Position numbers and translations under genes: made by a program
Assembly: GCF_033118175.1 (NCBI RefSeq)
Contig: NC_083698.1
Coordinates: forward strand, 71,083,001-71,147,000
DNA length: 64,000 bases
Direction of reading: 5' to 3'
Source: Dama dama
Taxonomy: Eukaryota; Chordata; Mammalia; Artiodactyla; Cervidae
Shown: piece after piece, positions 47,148 through 59,800 of the stretch
Layout of the letters: the number at the start of each line of letters is the position of its first letter
How positions within the stretch are numbered: the stretch's first letter is position 1
Notes under the pieces: generated by a model
Databases searched by the model: none
Told to the model about the DNA's origin: nothing
What the model saw: the letters and a program-made list of their open reading frames with translations, nothing else

Positions 47148-47885
47148 CCCTGCCTTGTGGACTCAGGAGCTCAGGGACCTTGGTTGGACCCACAGCAGTG
47201 AAATCCTTTTTTTTTTTTTTTTTTTTTACTTTTTTTTTCTTCTATAATATTTACAGTAGAAATTGAATTAATGAGTTAATGAAACACAGTTGGATAAACA
47301 TTTCTTCATATTACTTCTTTGTTCAGTCTGCTTTGTTTTGCTTTGAAGATGTTGAAAGAAAAGTTAAAATTTTTTTATTCAGATTTTAAACTTTTCTAAT
47401 TGAAGTCGTGAAAATCCTCTTGTAGTTTGAATTGGTGTAGTAATCAAAATCGGCAAAAAAATAATGTTTGCCAAGCCTAGCACTTTTCCTCAAGGCATTG
47501 TTTCCAGCTCAGCATATTGTTGTGGGAAGAGACTTGAAGCAGTTAGGTTTCTGTGTACTTGGAGCCCAAGAAGGCGAGGTTGGCCCTCTTGCCACCTCCA
47601 TCCTGTAGAGGGTCCCGGGGGGTCTGGGTACTGCACGTATGGTCTCATCGTGATGCCCATGAAGATTTTAGTCGGCTCTCCTGTTGCCATCAGGAGGATG
47701 CGTGGGCAGGGCCTGGCCAGGTCAGAGCAGCACAGACATTCTGAGGCTTCACAGTGGGGCTTCTGTATCTGGCAGAGTAGGTTCAACAGTCGGCCCTGGG
47801 CCACACGTCTAGTGGCAGGGATAACATCTGAATACAGGAATTCTGGTTTCCCTTTCCCTCACTTCTGCTACAAGACCGGAATAAA
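47148..47885 (+). other. HUS1: HUS1 3' UTR with poly(A) signal
   Basis: Contains a long T-run at 47208-47240. AATAAA at 47880-47885 is the best poly(A) signal. A transcript using it would have a 3' UTR of about 760 bp. Confidence 0.6.
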
Positions 47886-49022
47886 GAATGATACATTTCA
47901 AAGTTAAGTCACCAACCATTTGAGGAATCTGGAAAGAACATCTTAGTTTTAAATCTGATGTGGTAAAGTAGGTTTACATGCAGTTTTTAAAATGTCAGAA
48001 AGCCAGATATAATCTCCCTCAGCTTGTCTAGTGTTTATTTAAGTAAACTTGATTGGAATAGTGTTAAGGAGGTGTGGGTATGGCCAAAGGGGTCTTCCTT
48101 GGAGTTGAGAAACGGGGTCTCTTTCTGATTCTCAGACAGACATGCTGCTTCATGTTTGCCTTGGCCTCTGCCTCCCACAGAGCTGTTGACTGAGGACAGT
48201 CCTTCCTACGCTGCAGGAGCTAGTAGACGTGATTTAGGGAAACATGGTCCTGCTTTTCACCCAGGACAGAATTTCACTAAGTCAGGAAATAGCGGCTTAG
48301 TCTGTTTCAAGGAAAGAGTATAGTTGAGAAATTAACTTAAACAGCTTTCTGGGTGTTAGAGACACACTTTGGCTGACTGGGTGTGTGGAGAGCTGTCCTG
48401 GGTAGTTGTGCTCAGGCCCATGTTGCTTTGGGAAACATGTCTGGAGCTAAGTTTGGGGGCCATCCTGTGCTGGGTCAGTGATGTCTAAGAATCCAGGCGC
48501 CTTGTCATCCTCTGTACAGGGACCGCTTGTCCACTGTGATCCCCAGGGCCTGGTGGAGGCAGTCTGAAATGTGACTTTGACTTAGTCCTAGGCTGGCATT
48601 CTGGCTCTCTCCCAGGAGCCAGATTTTTCAGCAGTGCATGTTGTGGTCAGTGCATTTTCCATGATAACAGCAGCCTTTTTCAAAACACAGGCTTCCCTCT
48701 TGCATATATGTGTTTTCAGGACCTATAGAGCTTCCCCTTGGCAGTGTCCTGGGAGGTCACATGTATTGTGGATTGGTCTGCAGAGCATCCCACATGGAGA
48801 GTGGGTGCAGTTTGTACAGCATGAATGATGATCACAGATCTGCCGCACATGTACAGTTAACATTACAGCAAGTGTCGCTGTAACACTGCTTAAGGAAGCC
48901 AGTCACATTGCTCCCAATCCTCCACTACAGAGTTTCCACAACACATTCTTACCATGCTTGCGTTAAAAGCATAGGTGTTCTCCTTTTATAGGCAATGCCT
49001 CAGTTTATATACAGTATGTTGA

Positions 49023-49138
49023 AAATGCAGAATGGAACAATTTCTGAAGGAATCTGTCAACACAGGGAACTTGTATAAAATGCAGGTGGTTCTTATGCAC
49101 AAGCATCTCACGTCAGCATGGAAACATGTACCCAGATT
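49023..49138 (-). repeat. Source arm of the inverted duplicate (ADAM metalloprotease end)
   Basis: Lies in its expected place in the ADAM order, between the metalloprotease and the disintegrin segments, so it is the donor copy of the 49925-50048 insert. Confidence 0.8.
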
Positions 49139-49924
49139 CCACCCAGCCTGCTGGCATGTTAAGATAGTTAATAATGTCTGCCATGTTCACCCACAAAGAT
49201 CAGGTCTTTTGAAGTGCAGATGGAGTGATAGGAGCAATAAAACTGGCCATCTTCTGGTACATTCCTAATTACTGTGAAGGTCGAACTGAAATCTGTGGGT
49301 GGTCTCATGACCCTTGCACACTAAATAGCATGTTCACCCCTTGGTATTCTATAATCACTCATGGAAGTTGGATCTCTTATGTTAAAATATGAGGACACAA
49401 GAGAGAAGGTACTTTATATGAAGACCTAAATAAGTTGTTTCCATTATACTAGCCATTTGTATCCGGTATTGTGCACACTGAGTTATATTGTTGTACACAC
49501 TATACATTGAGTTGCAAGATTGACCATATGCTCTCAGATTTTCCCTGTATGATGACTATATCCTAGGACCAGTCTTGGAGACTAACTTGGCATCTGCTTT
49601 GGGGAACAGTGGCTCCCTATCCACCTTGTCCCATTCATATGCAGATCCTGTTGCCATATGCAGATCCATCTGCCACCGTCTGAGAAACCACCTATGTTCA
49701 AACCTCTTAGAATCCTTGAGGGGTTTGATTTCATAGGTAAGGTCATCCAGCTTCTTAATACCTTGGAGACCCCCTTAACTTGTGTCCACGGTGACCATGG
49801 AAAGAGGAATCTCATCCAGGTAGCCAAGGTAATAACAGTCCATCTGCAAGCCTTCTTGTTCATCCTGAGTTGTCATCAGCAGATGTCAGGACCGAAAGAC
49901 TCTCTTAGGCTGCAGTGGATAATG

Positions 49925-50048
49925 TGGATATGATGTTTGATGTTGACATGAGATGGCTTGTGCATAAGAAGAACCACCTGCATTTTGTACAAGTTCTCTG
50001 TGTTGACAGATTCCTTCAGTAATTGTTCCATTCTGCATTATCCACTGC
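49925..50048 (+). repeat. Inverted duplicate inserted in the ADAM pseudogene
   Basis: The reverse complement of this stretch matches 49023-49138 with only scattered differences over about 115 bp; both share tgcagaatggaacaatt, aaggaatctgtcaacacag and atgcaggtggttctt. It is flanked by a 26-bp exact direct repeat starting actctcttaggc at 49899-49924 and 50049-50074. Confidence 0.9.
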
Positions 50049-50300
50049 ACTCTCTTAGGCTGCAGTGGATAATGGACAGGTTATAGGAGAAACAGCCTGG
50101 TACCTGAATGCCCTTGCCTCTGTGCAGCTTCTTCCTGGCTGTCACCATCTCTGAAGAGATGTGGCACCTTGAGGGTCAGCCTTGAGAACACTCGACTGGA
50201 GCCAGCACTGACTGCCCAGGATTCAAGCAGCATGTAGGCTGCCCCCAGGGTGACCTGGCCATCTACCAGCCTTGAGGCCCTGCTCGGGGACATCTGCCAA

Positions 50301-52470
50301 TGAGAAGGATCTCAGAGTAGTCAGGTCTATACCATCTGCTATGGCTCCTTCCTACTAAGGAGAGAGTGACAAAGAAAAAGAGGTCCCTGGGTTGGTCTCC
50401 TAATGGGATTAGGTAACAGTTGCAGGGTCTGGATGTGAACTCAGCCAGGGGTGAGGTATGAGAGCGAGAGGGCTGTGGCCATAAATGCTACCATGGAACT
50501 GACGGCTTACTGGGTCAGCATTTAGAGTAGGATTAATGTTTCCCCAGTGTCTGTAAGACCCTTCAGAGTCCACTGTCTGATGCTCTTTTACCTGATTTTA
50601 TTTTCCTTGCCCCAGTGGGTGAGAAGAGACGCCGCTCCTGACCTTGGGAGAGTCCCAGGGAGTATTCCCTCTAGTCCTTTTCTGCAGTTCTTCCCTAGGC
50701 TGTGGTAGGTTCTTCATGCAAGTGCTGATTCCCTCTCAGCTGAAGACACAAGGGGCTTGTCTTTTGGTGCCCAATGTGAGCGAACACATATTTCAGATAT
50801 TTTTAACCACTTTTGTACATAGTTCCACCCTTGGGATGGGAAGATCCCCTGGAGAAGGGATTGGCTACCCACTCCAGTTTTCTTGCCTGGAGAATTCCAT
50901 GGACAGAGCAGCCTGGTGGGCTACAGTCCATGGGGGTGTTGCAAAGAGCTGGACATGACTGAAGCGACTTAGCATGCAGCACTTCTGCTGGAGGAGGGGA
51001 GTGGTGGTCTTCCAGTTACTGAAAGTTTAACAGTCCATGGGGTCGCAATGAGTTGGTTACAGCTAAGCGACTCACGCTTTCCACCAATTAAACTGAATTT
51101 ATCAGAGATGAACTTCCAAGGCAGGACATTTACTCCTTGCCTTCTGCCTGCTGTTCGTATTCCTCCCCATCCTAACTGGGCCTGCTCATCCCCAGTGGAC
51201 TTAACACATTGGCTAATTTTCTTTACCCTGTGATAGTGTGAGCGTTAGACACGCTTTCAGTTCTACATTAGGGTTTTCACAGAGCATAGGAGGATAATTG
51301 ACCCATAGAAATCTAATGATGTTTTCCTTTCCCCTTTGTTCTCTGCAGTCATAGGGTTTCACTGTAAGTGCCCACAGTTCTGCTCTCTCAGATGAACTCC
51401 CATTGACCTTTTGACTGTTAGTTCCATTCTTGTTATTTGTACGCTGTACAACACGATGTACCATGTTTTCCCTCTACTCACCATTTAATTGTGCATCCAC
51501 ATACAGCTTTTATTTGTGTGCTACTCGATCTTCCATCTTCTATCTGGGCCTATTTTTGTTTTACTGGAAAATAAACTTTCCTATGGTGCTGGCAACTGAC
51601 AATGGACTCTGTTTTTTTCGTAAGGTCTTACATTAAAGTGCTTTTCTGAGCATGAACCACTGTTTAAGGCCCAATTATATATGCATAGCACTATGGACTT
51701 GCACTAATTCCCCCTCAGAATCCAGAGCCTCAGTCCCTTCAGGATGAGAAGTCTGACTTCACTGCATATCTTAACCCACTTGCAGAGAATCAGAGTTTTC
51801 TCTCAGAAATGGGGTGATGGGATGAGGCCATGTGTCTGTGACTTAGGGTTGTTCCCTCTTCCCAGGTATCTGGACTGAGGACCATGTTTTTCAGTGGCTT
51901 GAGGGAAAGGTGGTCTCCTTAGAGAAGCCAAGTACAAATTCCCAATTTCATGACAATATTCCCTGTGGTAGCTGTTCTTTCACTCAGGGAAGGGGCTAGA
52001 GGGCTCAGTGTGCCTGAACTAGGGCACACTCAATACAGCCCAACCTCCAGTCCTGCTACAACGTCTTCAGGGACAGCCAAGAAGCAAGTGCTGTCACAGC
52101 TATGCAGTGTCAAGGCCAGGAATGCAGGCATGTACAACTGTGCCTAAGACACTGCAGTCCTAATGCATGACACAAACCTTACAGGGAGGGATATGTGGTC
52201 TGAGAGTAGCAGTCAGGGTCCCCTAGGAGATCTCAGACTCTACAGAGGGAGGTCAGGGCTATCAAACACAAGGCTGATCACAGGAGCAGGCATATGGAGG
52301 TTCAAGGCTGTTCCCTGTCAGGGCCTGGGCTTCCTCTCCTTATAAAAGTATCCCCAGCCCACTTCTGCCTCATGATTATGCTTAACTCAAAAACCTCTGA
52401 ATTAGAAGGATGTGCCGCCATAGGAGGAAAACACTCTCCCATGCATAGAAGGCAGAGAGTCTCTTAACTT
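50301..52470. other. Region with no recognised gene; two Bov-tA tails
   Basis: Mostly unique-looking sequence. A 5'-truncated sense Bov-tA lies at 50838-50985 (gggaagatcccctggagaag to gactgaagcgacttagcatg), and a second short tail piece at 51030-51080. No conserved reading frame was identified. A weak immunoglobulin-V-like ending near 52100-52180 is discussed under findings. Confidence 0.5.
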
Positions 52471-52477
52471 CTGAACT

Positions 52478-52805
52478 GAAGTGAAAGTGAAAAATGAAAG
52501 TCGCTCAGTTGTGTCCAACTCTTTGCGACCCCATGGACTATACAGTCTATGGAATTCTCCAGGCCAAACTACTGGAGTAGGTAGCCTTTCCCTTCTCCAG
52601 GGGATCTTCCCAACCCAGGGATGAAACCCAGGTTTCCCACATTGCAGGCAGATTCTTTACCAGCTGAGCCACAAGGGAAGCCCAAGAATACTGGAGTGGG
52701 TAGCCTATTCCCTTTTCCAGTGGATCTTCCTGACCCAGGAATTGAACCAGGGTCTCCTGCATTGCTGGTGGATTCTTTATCAACTGAGCTATCAGGGAAG
52801 CCCTA
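52478..52805 (-). mobile_element. Bov-tA SINE, 1.5-unit form, antisense
   Basis: Same arrangement as at 12.1 kb: a full antisense unit ending ccacaagggaagcccaagaa, followed by a second partial unit ending gagctatcagggaagccc. Confidence 0.9.
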
Positions 52806-53185
52806 CTGCTGAAGCAAGTCAGCTAAATCCATAGAAGAGGCTCTTGGGCATCAACCAAGCTAGACAGCTCAGAGCATGAGCCGGCCAGCAAGCAGCACCT
52901 CACAGCACGTGGTGGACGTCAGCTTGCACAGGCACCACACACCCCTAGCAGAGAAAAGACCCTGGTGGTGGTGGCTCTTGTCTTGACGCCACACCCATAG
53001 CACCAATAGCAGTTGACACCAAGGCAATGCAGAGAGACCTCCATCCCCACCCAAGCTCCACTGAGAAGTTGAGTCTGATGGTGTCCATACACACAGCAAG
53101 GGGCTCTGAGAAGCTGAGCACCTCTGCTGTTGAGGTGTCTGTTGAGAACAGGGCAGGCCTCTCAAGAACATCAGAAATGATATAC

Positions 53186-54708
53186 TGCCAGAGTCCAGCC
53201 CCAGCAGGATCCAGGGGAACACTCAGGATGAACGGCGTCAGCGAGAGAGAGAGAGAGAGAGACCAGACCAGGATATGCAGCAGAGTCTGGCTGTTGCTTT
53301 ATTTTTCACCGTAGCCTTTATACCCTAAGTTGGTACATTTCTAAGGGGGAGATAAGCATACAGACTTAGTTTAACATTCCATTAACTTGTCCTTCACGAA
53401 ACCAGGTGTTCTCTGTATATATTTTTTGTTTATGAGAGTCTTTTCCCATAGATTTTTTGTACATTATCTTCTGGCCTTGAGGTTAGCAGAAAACAGAAAA
53501 GTGGCAGTCTCATGGTACAGCAGGTTGTGACATAATAGAAATACAATCCTGTTAACATAAAAGTCAGTCTTTTTGCAGAAATTCTCAGATAAATTTATCT
53601 AAAAAGTTTAGCACACAAAGATTATGCGGCTCTGGTGAGGGAGCCCCTGTTTAGCACTCCTGGTTAAAATTAACAATTATCTTATTGTTTTTACACGAGG
53701 GCTAAACTCTTATTTTTCTAGATCTCCAACTATATTAACAATAGTTTCCACTGCACAACCTCAGCACATTAACATCAATCAAACGTTGATCTAATAACCA
53801 CTTTTAAAACAATATTTTTTGTATTCTCTAATAGGGCTTCCTCACCCCCCAAAGGGCTCTGTGCCTATTAGGGCCTTTTTAAAGGTTAATCTATATGTAT
53901 AATATCTTTTGGCTATCAGGCCTGTTGACAATTTATGGCTTGCACCTGGTGCAACTTTAAGCAACTTCAGTAGCCGACCCTGTCTTTTTTGTGGTTAATC
54001 TATTTTCTTTCTATTAGGTGTCATCTCCATGGGAACTAGATAGGATTACATTTTTACAGAACAGAAATGCAAAAGATTGCAAAAACAGCAGATATGGCAC
54101 AAAACAGGCTCTTAGTCTAAAAGTTAACTACCTGCAAGAAGTCACCAGCTAATCTCCATCTAAACTATTTTCTATTAAGCACATTTGTGGCTATAATATT
54201 TGTGGGGCTTTTTTCACCCCGCGGAGGGACCTATGCTTAATAGTTTCTTTTGTTAGTGTACTGTGCTTAAGATGTTTAGAACAATCATGAGCATTTTGTG
54301 CAATGAGAGCACACATTTATCAAACAAGCCAGAATGCCAGCAAAAGGGTTTGAATTGAAGCATTTCCTTCATCCCTGGCCCCTTCATAGGGTACCAGTGT
54401 CCAGGAGATTTATTAGTTAGGGTTTTAAGTTGGTCTTTATTCAGTGAAAGAGGAGCAGGAGAGCTCTTGGCAGGCAACACAAGAATCCGCAGCAGGGCAA
54501 GCAAGAACAACAGCAGAAAAGGGGGGAGGATACAGGGTGGGGTAGAGGCCGAGGCCAACCTGGAGGGTCCCTTATATCCTGGACGGCCTTACCTGTCAGG
54601 TTTTTTCCTCATGACCTCGTCATGGATGGGGTCCCGGACGGCCTTGCCTGTCCGGTATTTTCTTCATGACCTCGTCATGGGTGGGATCTCCCATAATGGC
54701 TCCCGGCA
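53186..54708 (-). mobile_element. ERV LTR element, 1.52 kb, antisense
   Basis: Minus strand begins TGCCGGGAGCC and ends GGACTCTGGCA. A 6-bp duplication atatac flanks it exactly (53180-53185, 54709-54714), the size usual for class II (ERVK-like) elements. Near the 3' end are a TATA-like box (about 53316-53324), AATAAA (53298-53303) and a (GA)n-rich U5. A second TATA-like box (54571-54580) and AATAAA (54436-54441) lie near the 5' end. The two ends do not look alike, so this is either one very long LTR or a composite, not a clear two-LTR provirus. A ~60-bp motif with catgacctcgtcatgg is repeated in tandem at about 54600-54695. No gag, pol or env gene is recognised. A 101-codon frame (54253-54558) starts with a hydrophobic stretch; its meaning is unknown. 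Confidence 0.8.
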
Positions 54709-54714
54709 ATATAC

Positions 54715-56815
54715 CATATTAACAAATTGAACAATAAAAACCATATGATCATCCAATAGATACAGCAAAGTTTTTGATGAAATCCAAAACTGATTTATGA
54801 TAAAACTCTTCAGAAAGTGGAGATAGAGTGAATTTACCTCAACATATTAATAATAAAGGCCATATATAGCAAACCCACAGCAAATATCATTTGCAATAGT
54901 GAAAAACTGAAAGAATTTCCTTTAAGATCAGGAGCAAGCCAAGGATGTCCACTCTCAATACCTTTATTCAGTATAGTTTTGGAAGTCCTAGCCATGGCAG
55001 TTAGACAAGAAAAAAGAAAGGAATCTAAATTGGAAAAGAAGTAAAAGTGTCACTGTTTGCAGATGACATGATACATACATAGATACTTACACGCTAAAGA
55101 TATTACCAGAAAGCTACTGCAGGTCATTAATTTTGGTAAAGTTGTAGGCTACAAAGTTAATACACATAAATCTTTTGTATTCCTATACATTAGCAACAAA
55201 AGATCAAAAATTGAAATCAAGGAAACAATCCCATTTACCATTGCAACAAAAAGAATAAAATACCTAGGAATAAGCTTACCTAAGGAGGCAAAAGATCTGT
55301 ACTCAGAAAACTAAGATGCTGATGATAGAAATTAAAGATGACAAACAGATGGAAAGATAATACCATGTTCTTGGATTAAAAGAATCAATATTGCAAAAAT
55401 GATTATACTACCCAACACAATCTACAGCTTCAAAGCAATCCCTATCAAATTATCAATGTCATTTTTCACAGTTGTTGTTTATTCACTAGGTTGTGTTAGA
55501 ACAAAAATTTTGCAGTTTGTATGGAAATGCAAAAGACCCCAAATAGTCAAAGCAATCTTGAGAAAGAAAAACAGGACTGGAGTAACCAGACTCTCTGACT
55601 TCAAACTATTACTATAAAGCAACAGTCATTAAGATGGTGTGGTACTGGAACAAAAACAGAGATATAGATCAATGGAATATGATAGAAAGCTCAGAAATAA
55701 ACCCACACGCCTGTGGTCAATTAATCTAACAGTGGCAGGAAGACAATAGAGAAAAGACAGTCTCTTCAAAAAATGGTACTAGGAAAACAGAACAGCTACA
55801 TGTAAAAGATTGAAACTAGAATATTCCCTAATGAGTACACCAAATCAAACTCAAAATGAATTAAAAACCTAAATGCAAGGCTGGACACTAAAATTCTTAG
55901 AAGAGAACATAGGCAGAACACTGACACAAATGACAGCCGTATCTTTTTTGACCTACCTTCTGTTGTCCAGTTGCCCAGTTGTGTCTGACTCTTTGTGACC
56001 CCATGGACTGCCCAGCCAGCCCTCCCTGTCCCTCACCATCTCCCAGAGTTTGCTCAAGTTTATGTCCATTGCATCAGTGATGCCATCCAGCCATCTCATC
56101 CTCTGACCCTTCTTCTGCCCTCAATCTTTCCCAGCATCAGGGACTTTTCCAATGAATTGGCTGTTTGCACCAGATGACCAAAATATCCTAGAGCAATGCA
56201 AATAAAAACAAAAATAAATGGGATCTAATTAAACTTAAAAGCTTTTGTACTTCAAAGGAAACCATAAACAAAACAAAAAGACAACCCTCAGAATGGGAAA
56301 AAAAAAATTGTGAATGAAGCAACTGACAAGGGAATAATCTCCAAAATATACAGACAGCTCAAGTAGCTCAGTATCAAAAAGCAACCAAATGAAAAAATGG
56401 GGAGAAGATCTAAGTAGACGTTTCTCCAAAGAAGACATACAGATGGCCAAAAACACATGAAAAGATGCTCAACATCACTAATGAGAATTGCAAATCAAAA
56501 CTACAACCTCACACAAGTCAGAATGGCCATCATCAAAAAATCTACAAACAGTAATTGCTGGAGAGGTGTGGAGAGAAGGGAACTCTCCTATACTATTGGT
56601 GGCATTGTAAATTAGTGTACCCACTATGTAGAACAATGTGGAGGTTCCTTAAAAGACTAAAAATAGAGCTACCATAATGACCCAGCAATCCCACTCCTAG
56701 GTATATACCCAGAGAAAACCATAATCAAAGATAGATGCACCCCAGTATTTGTTGCAGTACTATTTACAATAGCCATCACAGGGGAGCAACCTAAATGTTC
56801 ATTAACAGAGAAGGG
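54715..56815 (+). mobile_element. L1 ORF2 copy 1, sense, disrupted
   Basis: Follows L1 ORF2 nucleotide order: catattaacaaattgaac, gtttgcagatgacatgatac, ataagcttacctaaggaggc, and near 56460 aagatgctcaacatcactaa. Many stops. Interrupted by a Bov-B fragment (55965-56185). Its 5' side abuts the LTR target duplication. Confidence 0.88.
55965..56185 (-). mobile_element. Bov-B 3' fragment in L1, antisense
   Basis: Reversed Bov-B tail and RT C-terminal sequence (ttgtgtctgactctttgtga, then cagcatcagggacttttcca). L1 sequence continues on both sides. Confidence 0.88.
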
Positions 56816-59800
56816 ACAGAGTCTTAGAGAGTTCAATCTTCCAAGCCTGAACCAGGAAGAAATAGAAGTTATGAACAGCACAATTACAAGCACTGAAATT
56901 GAAGCTGTGATAAAAAAAAGCTCCGAAAAAACAAAAGCCCAGGACCAGATGGCTTCACAGGAGAATTCTATCAAACAATTAGAGAAGAGCTAATGCATAT
57001 CCTTCTAAAACGCTCAAAAAAATTGCAGAGGAAGGAACACTTCCAAATTCATTCGACGAGGCCACCATCACCCTGAAACCAAAACCAGACAAAGACAACA
57101 CAGGAAGGGAAAACTTCAGGCCAATATCACTGATGAACATAGATGCAAAAATCCTCAACAATATATTAGCAAACAGAATTCAGCAACACGTTAAAAAGCT
57201 CATACACCATGATCAAGTTAGGTTTATCCTAGGGATGTAAGGATTCTTCAATATATGCAAGTCAATCAATGTGATACACCATATTAACAAATTGAAAGAT
57301 AAAAAACATGATAATCTCAAGAGATGCAGAAAAAACCTTTGACAAAATTCAGCACCCATTTATGATTAAAACTCTTCAAAAAAAATGAGCATAGAAGGAG
57401 CCTACCTCAACATAGTAAAGGCCATGTGTTATAAGCCTACAACAAACATTATTCTCAGTGGTGAAAAACTGAAACATTCCCCCTAAGATCAGGAACAAGA
57501 CAAGGGTGTCCACTTTCACCACTATTATTCAACATAGTTCCGGAAGTCCTAGCTACAGCAATCAGAGAAGAAAAAGAAATAAAGGGAATCCAGATTGGAA
57601 AAGAAGAAGTAAAGCTCTCACTGTTTGCAGATGACATGATACTGTACATAGAAAACCCTAAAGATACTATAGAAAATTACTAGAGCTAATCAGTGAATTT
57701 AGTAAAGTTGCAGGATACAAAATCAATACACAGAAATCACTTGCATTTCTATATGCTAACAATGAAAAATAGAAAAAGAAATTAAGGAATCAATCCCATT
57801 CACCATTGCAACAAAAAGAATAAAATATCTAGGAATAAACTTACCTAAGGAGACAAAAGAACTGTACACAGAAAATTATAAGACTGATGAAAGAAATCAA
57901 AGATGACATAAACAGATGATATTCCATGTTTGTGAGTAAGAAGAATCAATATTGTGAAAATGACTATACTACCAAACAATCTACAGATTCAATGTGATCC
58001 CTATCAAATTACCAATGGCATTTTTCACAGAACTAGAACAAAAAATTTCACAATTCATATGGAAACACAAAAGACCCTGAATAGCCAAACCAGTCTTGAG
58101 AAAAGAAGAATGGAGCTGGAGGAATCAACCTTCCTGACTTCAGACTCTACTATAAAGCTACAGTCATCAAGACAGTATGGCACTGGCATAAAAACGGAAA
58201 TATAGACCAATGGAACAAGATAGAAAGCCCAGAAATAAATCCATGCACCTATGGGCATCTTATTTTTGACAAAGGAGGCAAGAATATACAATGGGGGCCT
58301 CTTCATTAAATGGTGCTGGGAAAATTGGACAGCTACATGTAAAAGAATGGAATTAAAACACTTCTTAACACCATACACAAAGATAAACTCAAAATGGGTT
58401 AAAGACCTAAATATAAGACCAGAAACTATAAAACTTCAGTTCAATTGCTCAGTTGTGTCCAACTCTTTGTGACCCCATGGACTGTGGCATGCCAGGCTTC
58501 CCTGTCCATCACCAACTCCCGGAGCTTGCTCAAACTCATGTCCATCGAGTTAGTGATGCCATCCAATCATCTCATCCTCTGTCATCCCTACCTCTTCCTG
58601 CCTTCAATCTTTCCCAGCATCACAAAACTCTTAGAGGAAAACATAGGCATAACACTCTATGACATAAATCAAAGCAAGATCCTCTATGACCCACCTCCTA
58701 GAGTAATGGAAATAAAAACAAAAGTAAATAAGTGGGACCTGATTAAACTCATAAGCTTTTGCACAGCAAAGGAAACTATAAGCAAGGTGAGAAGACAACC
58801 CTCAGAATGAGAGAAAATAATAGCAAGTGAAACAACTAACAAAGGATTAATTTCCAAAATATACAAGCAGCTCATACAACTCGATACCAGAAAACAAACA
58901 ATCCAATCAGTAAGTGGGGAAAAGACCTAAACAGACATTTCTCCAAAGAAGACATACAGATGGCTAACAAATACATGAAAAGATGCTCAACATCGCTCAT
59001 TATTAGAGCAATGCAAATGAAAACTACAATGAGATATCACCTCACACTGGTCAAAATGCCCATCATCAAAAAGTCTACAAACAAATGCAGGAGAAGGTGT
59101 GGAGAAAAGGGAACACTCTTGCACCATTGCTGGGAATGTCAATTGATACAGCCACTATGGAAGATAGTATGGAGATTCCTTAAAAAACTAGGAATAAAAC
59201 CACCATACAACCCAGAAATCCCACTCCTAGGCATGTACCCTAAGGAAACCAAATTGAAAAAGGCACGTGTATCCCATTGTTCACTGCAGCACTATTTACA
59301 ATATCTAGAAGATGGAAGCAAGTATCGATAGTAGTCCATCGATAGATGAATGGATAAAGAAGTTGTGGTACACATACACAATGGAATATTACTCAGTCAT
59401 AAAAAGGAATGCACTTGAGTCAGTTCTGATGAGGTGGATAAACCTAAAGCCTATTATACAGAGTGAAGTAAGTCAGAAAGAGAAAGATAAATATTGTATA
59501 CTAATGCATATATATAGAATCTAGAAAAATGGTACTGAGGAATTTGTTTACAGGGCAGCAATGGAGAAACAGACATAGAGAATAAACTTATGGACATGGG
59601 GAGAGGGGAGGAGAGGGTGAGATGTATGGAAAGAGTAACATGGAAACTTACATTACCATATGTAAAATAGATAGCCAACGGGAATGTGCTGTATGGCTCA
59701 GGAAATTCAAACAGGGGCTCTGTATCAACCTAGAGGGGTGGGATGGGAGGGAGATGGGAGGGAGGGGATATATGTTTACCTATGGCTGATTCATGTTGAG

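Larger units (their letters stand above)
48575..50300 (-). pseudogene. Intronless ADAM metalloprotease-disintegrin pseudogene
   Basis: Successive minus-strand frames give the ADAM domain order with no introns. A possible N-terminus begins near 50293. The prodomain reads MDCYYLGYLDEIPLSMVTVD at 49843 downward, then LTYEIKPLKDSKRFEH. The metalloprotease starts near 49490 (NNITQCAQYRIQMASIMETT) and ends near 49125-49025 (HADVRCLCIRTTCILYKF). The disintegrin part has CGNSVVEDWEQCD (48940-48902) and, after a frameshift, QCYSDTCCNVNCTCAAD (48888-48838). The Cys-rich part reads EGSLCFEKGCCYHGKCTDHN (near 48700-48640), then a TGA. The zinc site HExxHxxGxxHD is destroyed (QQAGWNLGTCFHAD). Many stops and frameshifts occur. 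The pattern suits the intronless ADAM20/21-like group, but the subfamily is inferred. It runs opposite to HUS1 and starts its 3' end about 0.7 kb beyond the HUS1 poly(A) signal. Confidence 0.87.

Noticed and set aside
50160..50240. TCR-beta-like string (RLEPALTAQDSSSM) on the plus strand
   Set aside because: The minus strand of this stretch fits the ADAM N-terminal reading that continues into the prodomain; the plus-strand resemblance has no cysteine and no RSS.
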